A stretch of DNA of 8,825 nt, taken from the NCBI GenBank assembly GCA_028293465.1, contig JAQGOT010000019.1:1-8825 (forward strand), written 5' to 3'. This document shows, in pieces, positions 5,564 through 8,825 of the stretch (the first letter of the stretch is position 1; every line of letters begins with the position of its first letter). The position numbers and the translations under genes are program-made. Source of the DNA: Pedosphaera sp. (GTDB taxonomy: Bacteria; Verrucomicrobiota; Verrucomicrobiia; Limisphaerales; Pedosphaeraceae). A model generated the notes under the pieces. The model was not told the DNA's origin, ran no database searches, and saw only the letters and a program-made list of their open reading frames with translations.

Positions 5564-7102
5564 TTAGCCGATTTTATCACCGGTGTCTCCCCTGTCCATC
5601 GCCTTCCGGATGGCCGGCACCTGCTCCAGCAATTTCTCGAACTTGATGCCGGTCAGGCTCTCAATGACAGGCGGTAACTGGCTTATGATCTGGGTCACAT
5701 CGCCCGTTAACTTGCTCGCGCCACCCCCAGCCCCGTTGCCGCTGTTGATGATGACCATCTTCTCGGTTTTCGAGAGCGGCTCGCTGATCTTGCCCGCCAA
5801 TTCCGGCAGGATGCGCACGATCATCTCAATGACGGCCGCCTCGTTATACAGCTTGAACGACTCCGCTTTCAGCTTCATGGCTTCGGCCGTCGCCGTTCCT
5901 TGCGCCTCAATCACCGCCGCTTCCGCCAGACCGCGCGCCTTGTTGGCTTCCGCCTCGGCGATTCCCGTGGCCTTCGCGACATCCGCGGCCGCAAAGCCGG
6001 TGGCCTTGCTCGCCGCCGCCGCACCGGCGGCTTCGGCCTCCAACTGGAACTTCCTCGCGTTCGCCAGGGTCTCCACCCGGTAACGCTCGGCATCCGCCGG
6101 CTTTTGCACCATGGCTTCCAACTCGCGCTGTTTGCGCAGGATTTCCTGTTGTTGCAACTCAATCTGTTTCTGCTTCTCGATGATGCTGACCTGGATCTCT
6201 TCCGCTTTGACCAACTGTCCGGTCTTGAACTTTTGTAAATCGTAGGCCAGGTCGGCTTCAGCTTTTCGCTGGTTCACCGCCGCCTGGTATTGGGCCACAT
6301 TCGATTGATAATCACGCTGGGCTTCCGCAATCTTCGAGTCCGCCTGGAACTTGGCTTCCTGCCCGGCTTGCGTCGCCGCTGACGAACGGATCATCGCATC
6401 CCGGTCCGCTTCCGCCTGCGCGATCTGCGCATCCCGCTTGACCTGCGCAATCCGCGGCTTGCCCAAGGCCTCCAGGTACCCCTGCCCGTCACGGATGTCG
6501 CGGATCGTGAAACTGACAATCGACAACCCCATGTTGGCCATGTCACCCGCCGCAACCTCCTGCACTTTGGAAGCGAAGGCATCGCGGTTCTGGTAAATAT
6601 CCTCCACCGTCATCGTGCCCAAGATCGCGCGCAGATGTCCTTCCAAAGTCTGGGTCGCCACGTTCTTGATCTCATCCGTGGACTTGCTCAGGAACTGCTC
6701 CGCCGCCGTCGCCACGGAAACATCATCACCCTTCACTTTTACTTGCGCCACGCCGTCCACCTTCACCGGCACCCCTTTGCTGGTGTAAACCTCGGGGGTC
6801 TGCACATCGATCGTAAGCAATTCCAGCGAGAGAATATCAACCTTCTCAATCACCGGGTAAACGAACGTGCCGCCGCCTTTCACAATCCGGAACCCGCGCA
6901 CATGTTCAGTGCCGTCCGGATCCACATAACGATGCCGTTTGCCGGAAACCACGAGCACCTGGTTGGGCCCAACCTTGGTATAGCGGCTCAGCACCACGAT
7001 GATGAGCATGAACACCACCAACGCGAGGATCACCGCGACAAAAACCACGGCGGTTCCCGAAAAGAGGGAACTCAGATCTGCTAACATGGGACTCAGGTTC
7101 AT
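5564..7102 (-). CDS. Flotillin-family SPFH protein (YuaG/FloT, YqiK-like)
   Basis: A 512-aa membrane scaffold of the SPFH/Band 7 superfamily. A hydrophobic segment at about residues 16-38 is followed by the SPFH domain at about 40-215 (TKVGPNQVLVVSGK, GGTFVYPVIEKVDILSLELLTIDV, VYTSKGVPVKVDGVAQVKV, MGLSIVSFTIRDI). Residues 216-360 form a long charged coiled coil rich in Q, E, K and A. Alanine/glutamate-rich flotillin repeats run to about 420, then a conserved C-terminal region (IVRILPELAGKISEPLSKTEKMVIIN) and a Gly/Ser linker. Flotillins oligomerise on the inner membrane and organise membrane microdomains in bacteria. The gene follows the NfeD-like gene by 32 nt, the usual YuaF-YuaG / YqiJ-YqiK pairing, which strongly supports the call. 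The start is the ATG at 7102; a second ATG at 7087 is possible, and neither has a clear Shine-Dalgarno. Confidence 0.95.
   Translation of the reverse strand: MNLSPMLADLSSLFSGTAVVFVAVILALVVFMLIIVVLSRYTKVGPNQVLVVSGKRHRYVDPDGTEHVRGFRIVKGGGTFVYPVIEKVDILSLELLTIDVQTPEVYTSKGVPVKVDGVAQVKVKGDDVSVATAAEQFLSKSTDEIKNVATQTLEGHLRAILGTMTVEDIYQNRDAFASKVQEVAAGDMANMGLSIVSFTIRDIRDGQGYLEALGKPRIAQVKRDAQIAQAEADRDAMIRSSAATQAGQEAKFQADSKIAEAQRDYQSNVAQYQAAVNQRKAEADLAYDLQKFKTGQLVKAEEIQVSIIEKQKQIELQQQEILRKQRELEAMVQKPADAERYRVETLANARKFQLEAEAAGAAAASKATGFAAADVAKATGIAEAEANKARGLAEAAVIEAQGTATAEAMKLKAESFKLYNEAAVIEMIVRILPELAGKISEPLSKTEKMVIINSGNGAGGGASKLTGDVTQIISQLPPVIESLTGIKFEKLLEQVPAIRKAMDRGDTGDKIG
5843..6007 (-). repeat. Eleven-residue (hendecad) repeats inside the flotillin
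   Basis: Five consecutive 11-residue units begin at flotillin residues 366, 377, 388, 399 and 410: KATGFAAADVA, KATGIAEAEAN, KARGLAEAAVI, EAQGTATAEAM, KLKAESFKLYN. The pattern is K/E-A-x-G-hydrophobic-A-rich, with the glycine at unit position 4 lost in the last copy. Such EA-rich stretches are a flotillin feature; the 11-residue spacing is what an alpha-helical coiled coil with hendecad geometry would show. Confidence 0.75.
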
Positions 7103-7134
7103 AGGTTGATTAGGGCGTTTTGTGTTCTGATGAA

Positions 7135-7695
7135 TTAAACCGGCGCAACGTAAAATTGGGACCCGATGATTCTGACAATTCTTACCGCTTTGCCCGACGG
7201 TATCGGCGCGCCATGTTCCTCGCGCGCCGGCGCGGTATAACGGGTGCCGCCTTGCACGTAGGCGATCTCCCCGACTCCATTCTCGGGAATCGGGGTGATG
7301 ATATGCGCCATGATGCCTACCAGGTGGCCGATCTTGGCTTCACTGGAACTTTGGGTCCGTACGAACAGTTGCCGCAACAACCAAAGCACCCCCACGGCAG
7401 TCAACAGTCCGCACAAAACGGCCAACGGAGCGCTGATGAAAGGACTCCGTGTCGCGGGAATCTCGTGAAAAACGATCCCAAACCCGCCAAACGCGGTCAC
7501 GAAGGAGGTAATGACCGTCGGACTGAAAGCGGAAACCCCCGGCATATCGCTCAAATCCGCGCCGGCTTCCGCGTGACCACCGCTGCCACCCACATGCCCC
7601 TCGTGCCCGCCCCCAAACAGATGGCCGAAGAATGCTGTTAGGAGGGTGAAAAACAGCCCCACTCCTAAACAAACGAGATAAATGAGAAAATCCAT
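7135..7695 (-). CDS. NfeD/YuaF-like membrane protein with C-terminal OB-fold (flotillin partner)
   Basis: A 186-aa integral membrane protein of the short NfeD group (YuaF of Bacillus, YqiJ of E. coli), which is usually encoded beside a flotillin. A hydrophobic N-terminal helix (about 2-27) is followed by a Gly/His-rich loop (29-43, with His31, His34, His41). Two further hydrophobic segments lie at about 60-77 and 87-111. The C-terminal OB-fold (about 120-186) shows LVGIMAHIITPIPENGVGEI, a YVQGGTRYTAPAR strand pair and IPSGKAVRIVRIIGSQFYV, all family hallmarks. The frame extends to a TTG at 7752, but the ATG at 7695 is preferred: relatives begin MDFL-like, and a weak AGG lies 5 nt upstream. 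It is the first gene of the minus-strand cluster and lies 32 nt before the flotillin. Confidence 0.9.
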   Translation of the reverse strand: MDFLIYLVCLGVGLFFTLLTAFFGHLFGGGHEGHVGGSGGHAEAGADLSDMPGVSAFSPTVITSFVTAFGGFGIVFHEIPATRSPFISAPLAVLCGLLTAVGVLWLLRQLFVRTQSSSEAKIGHLVGIMAHIITPIPENGVGEIAYVQGGTRYTAPAREEHGAPIPSGKAVRIVRIIGSQFYVAPV

Positions 7696-7953
7696 AGTGC
7701 CTGCTTGGTTGCTTACGTACGTCTTTATCGGCCAATTCCCCACCTCCATCAAGCATAATCAAGCCTGGCGTCTGCTACCCACCCATTTGATACCACCCCT
7801 GCCTCTAAGGATCATTTATAATCCGAAACGTCTTTTATAACCGCCTAAGCTTTGGTGATCGAGCCCTTTTGGTCCTTGGTCATTGGAAATTGGTCATTTT
7901 TACACGCCCCTTCTCGCTTGCCAATCTGGACGTCTCTCTGCATTTTGTCTGTA
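7696..7953. promoter_or_regulatory. Divergent intergenic region with AT-rich promoter-like hexamers
   Basis: This spacer must hold promoters for the flotillin cluster (minus) and the HTH gene (plus). On the plus strand, TTGATA (7787-7792, 5 of 6) is followed after 17 nt by GATCAT (7810-7815, 4 of 6). A perfect TATAAT occurs at 7817-7822 but without a -35 at normal spacing. TATAAC is at 7836-7841. Read on the minus strand, TATAAA at 7820-7815 could serve the flotillin cluster, again lacking a good -35. None of these is decisive. A heptamer repeat lies further right and is listed separately. Confidence 0.35.
7869..7896 (+). repeat. Short tandem heptanucleotide repeat, 4 units
   Basis: Four adjacent 7-nt units: TTGGTCC (7869-7875), TTGGTCA (7876-7882), TTGGAAA (7883-7889), TTGGTCA (7890-7896), followed by a T-run. 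The reverse strand reads as GACCAA-type units, the sequence type seen in short tandemly repeated heptamers (STRR) of cyanobacteria and other bacteria. It lies 57 nt before the HTH gene start, so it would be inside or near its leader. Confidence 0.7.
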
Positions 7954-8475
7954 ATGCAATCCCATGAATTGTTGCGCGAAGTCTTCCAAAAATGCAGTGC
8001 CAAACAGGTCGCCTCTGAACTTGGTCTCTCCCTGTCCATGATCTACAAGTGGGCCGAACCCCCGGACGTCGTCGCCGGCAGCGGCACGGTCAACCCCTTG
8101 GACCGCATTGAAGCTCTCCAACGCTGCAGCGGCGATCCGCGCCTGGTTCAATGGATCTGCCAGCGCGCCGGAGGCTTTTTCATCAAAAACCCCAAGACCA
8201 TCAACCCGCATCCGGAATTCCTCATCCCGGCCACCAACGAAATCATCCAGGAATTTGCCGACCTGCTCGCCGTCATTGCCAATGCCGTCTCGGACAACCA
8301 GATAACCCGCAACGAAGCCGAGAACATCCGCGGTCGCTGGGAGGAACTCAAATCCGTGACGGAAGGTTTCGTTCGCTGTTGCGAGGAAGGCAACTTCCGC
8401 GCGTTGAAAAATAACCCGCCTGTATCAAAAGCCAGACCGGAATCAGGCGATGACCGCAGCCCAGGCCGAAAGTAA
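7954..8475 (+). CDS. Putative helix-turn-helix protein, phage CII (CP76)-like architecture
   Basis: A 173-aa protein of no certain family. Residues 15-35 (SAKQVASELGLSLSMIYKWAE) read as a helix-turn-helix, with the helix-turn at ELGLS. A middle part (VNPLDRIEALQRCSGDPRLVQWICQRAGG) and a helical C-terminal region at about 95-146 (TNEIIQEFADLLAVIANAVSDNQITRNEAENI...) follow. This order recalls phage regulatory CII/CP76-type proteins, which have an HTH and then a helical domain with a D-x-x-I-T-x-x-E motif. That is a resemblance by eye. A DNA-binding role is therefore inferred. The tail (about 155-173) is polar and probably disordered. The frame is open back to a TTG at 7852, but the ATG at 7954 is chosen because the upstream stretch is the heptamer repeat. 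No Shine-Dalgarno is evident. The oxidoreductase follows 6 nt later. Confidence 0.75.
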   Translation: MQSHELLREVFQKCSAKQVASELGLSLSMIYKWAEPPDVVAGSGTVNPLDRIEALQRCSGDPRLVQWICQRAGGFFIKNPKTINPHPEFLIPATNEIIQEFADLLAVIANAVSDNQITRNEAENIRGRWEELKSVTEGFVRCCEEGNFRALKNNPPVSKARPESGDDRSPGRK

Positions 8476-8481
8476 AATCAC

Positions 8482-8825
8482 ATGAAAGCGCTGTTTTTTT
8501 TATCACTCTTTCTTCTGGCTTGCAGCCTGCAATCGGCGGAAATCATCACCGCCGATGTCTGCATTTACGGCGGAACCGCCGGCGGAGTCGCGGCGGCGGT
8601 GGAAACCGCGCGTCTGGGCAAAACGGCGGTCATCGCCGAATTTGGCAGCCATCTCGGCGGCATGAGCTCAGGTGGGTTAAGCCAGACGGACATCGGCAAC
8701 AAAGCCGCCATCGGTGGCATCGCGCGCGAGTTTTATCGCCGCATGGGAAAGCACTACGGCAAAGAGGAGCAGTGGAGCTTCGAGCCAAGCGTTGCCGAGG
8801 ACATTTTTTTCACGTTCGTAAACGA
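8482..8825 (+). CDS. Exported FAD-dependent oxidoreductase (FAD_oxidored family), 3' truncated by window
   Basis: About 114 residues are visible from the ATG at 8482; the gene runs off the window. A hydrophobic signal sequence (residues 3-19) contains LLAC at 11-14, which could be a weak lipobox, or a signal peptidase I site after QSA19. The Rossmann FAD fold follows at once: VCIYGGTAGGVAAAVETARLG with the dinucleotide glycines at 30-35, and the acidic residue Glu53 (VIAEFG) ending strand 2. GSHLGGMSSGG (55-65), IGNKAAIGGIAREFY and FEPSVAE match the FAD_oxidored (PF12831-type) proteins abundant in Planctomycetota and Verrucomicrobiota, often near polysaccharide-degradation genes; the substrate cannot be told. 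Runs of 8 T (8494-8501) and 7 T (8804-8810) occur, but the frame reads through both without loss of family sequence. It begins 6 nt after the HTH gene. Confidence 0.88.
   Translation, partial: MKALFFLSLFLLACSLQSAEIITADVCIYGGTAGGVAAAVETARLGKTAVIAEFGSHLGGMSSGGLSQTDIGNKAAIGGIAREFYRRMGKHYGKEEQWSFEPSVAEDIFFTFVN

Noticed and set aside
7715..7722. ACGTACGT palindrome upstream of the NfeD-like gene
   Set aside because: Eight nucleotides only, with no second copy or flanking symmetry to support an operator.
7696..7752. TTG/ATG-initiated extension of the NfeD-like protein
   Set aside because: It would place polar residues before the membrane helix that normally starts right at the N-terminus.
7852..7953. 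TTG-initiated N-terminal extension of the HTH protein
   Set aside because: Its translation comes from the heptamer repeat and spacer; the ATG at 7954 leads directly into the folded domain.
1..8825. CRISPR array, insertion sequence, prophage or toxin-antitoxin pair
   Set aside because: No spaced direct repeats of CRISPR size, no transposase or integrase motifs, no terminal inverted repeats and no matching small gene pair were seen; the tRNA end shows no att-like duplication within the window.

Overview
The window looks like a chromosomal segment of a GC-rich Gram-negative bacterium, most likely a member of the Verrucomicrobiota (Limisphaerales/Pedosphaera-like). This is inferred from three things: a long plant/cyanobacterial-type IspH, a secreted FAD-dependent oxidoreductase of a kind common in Planctomycetota and Verrucomicrobiota, and scarce Shine-Dalgarno sequences. 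No database search was possible. I see no phage, transposase, CRISPR array or recent insertion.

Layout. Positions 6-82 (minus) hold a complete tRNA-Pro(TGG) with an encoded CCA end. A plus-strand pair follows: ispH (261-1487, last step of the MEP isoprenoid pathway) and an HD-domain dNTP triphosphohydrolase (1552-2703). A short convergent spacer (2704-2825) carries a GC-rich repeat with a perfect 20-nt palindrome that looks like a dispersed REP-type element.

From 7695 down to 2826 all genes lie on the minus strand with small gaps and could be one long transcription unit. In transcription order they are: an NfeD/YuaF-like OB-fold membrane protein, a flotillin (SPFH protein), two tandem small PLDc_N-type two-helix membrane proteins, a beta-carbonic anhydrase with an odd proline-rich basic tail, an anchored protein of unknown function, and an exported thioredoxin-like protein. 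The first two form the known YuaF-YuaG / YqiJ-YqiK membrane-microdomain pair. The link to paired PLDc_N miniproteins and a carbonic anhydrase is the least ordinary part of the window.

A 258-bp divergent spacer (7696-7953) holds four heptanucleotide repeat units and AT-rich promoter-like hexamers. Beyond it, on the plus strand, are a putative helix-turn-helix protein (7954-8475) and, 6 nt later, the start of an exported FAD-dependent oxidoreductase cut by the window edge.

Several start codons were moved inward from the longest open frame (the NfeD-like, carbonic anhydrase, thioredoxin-like and HTH genes) because the longer versions begin at TTG and add sequence unlike the family.
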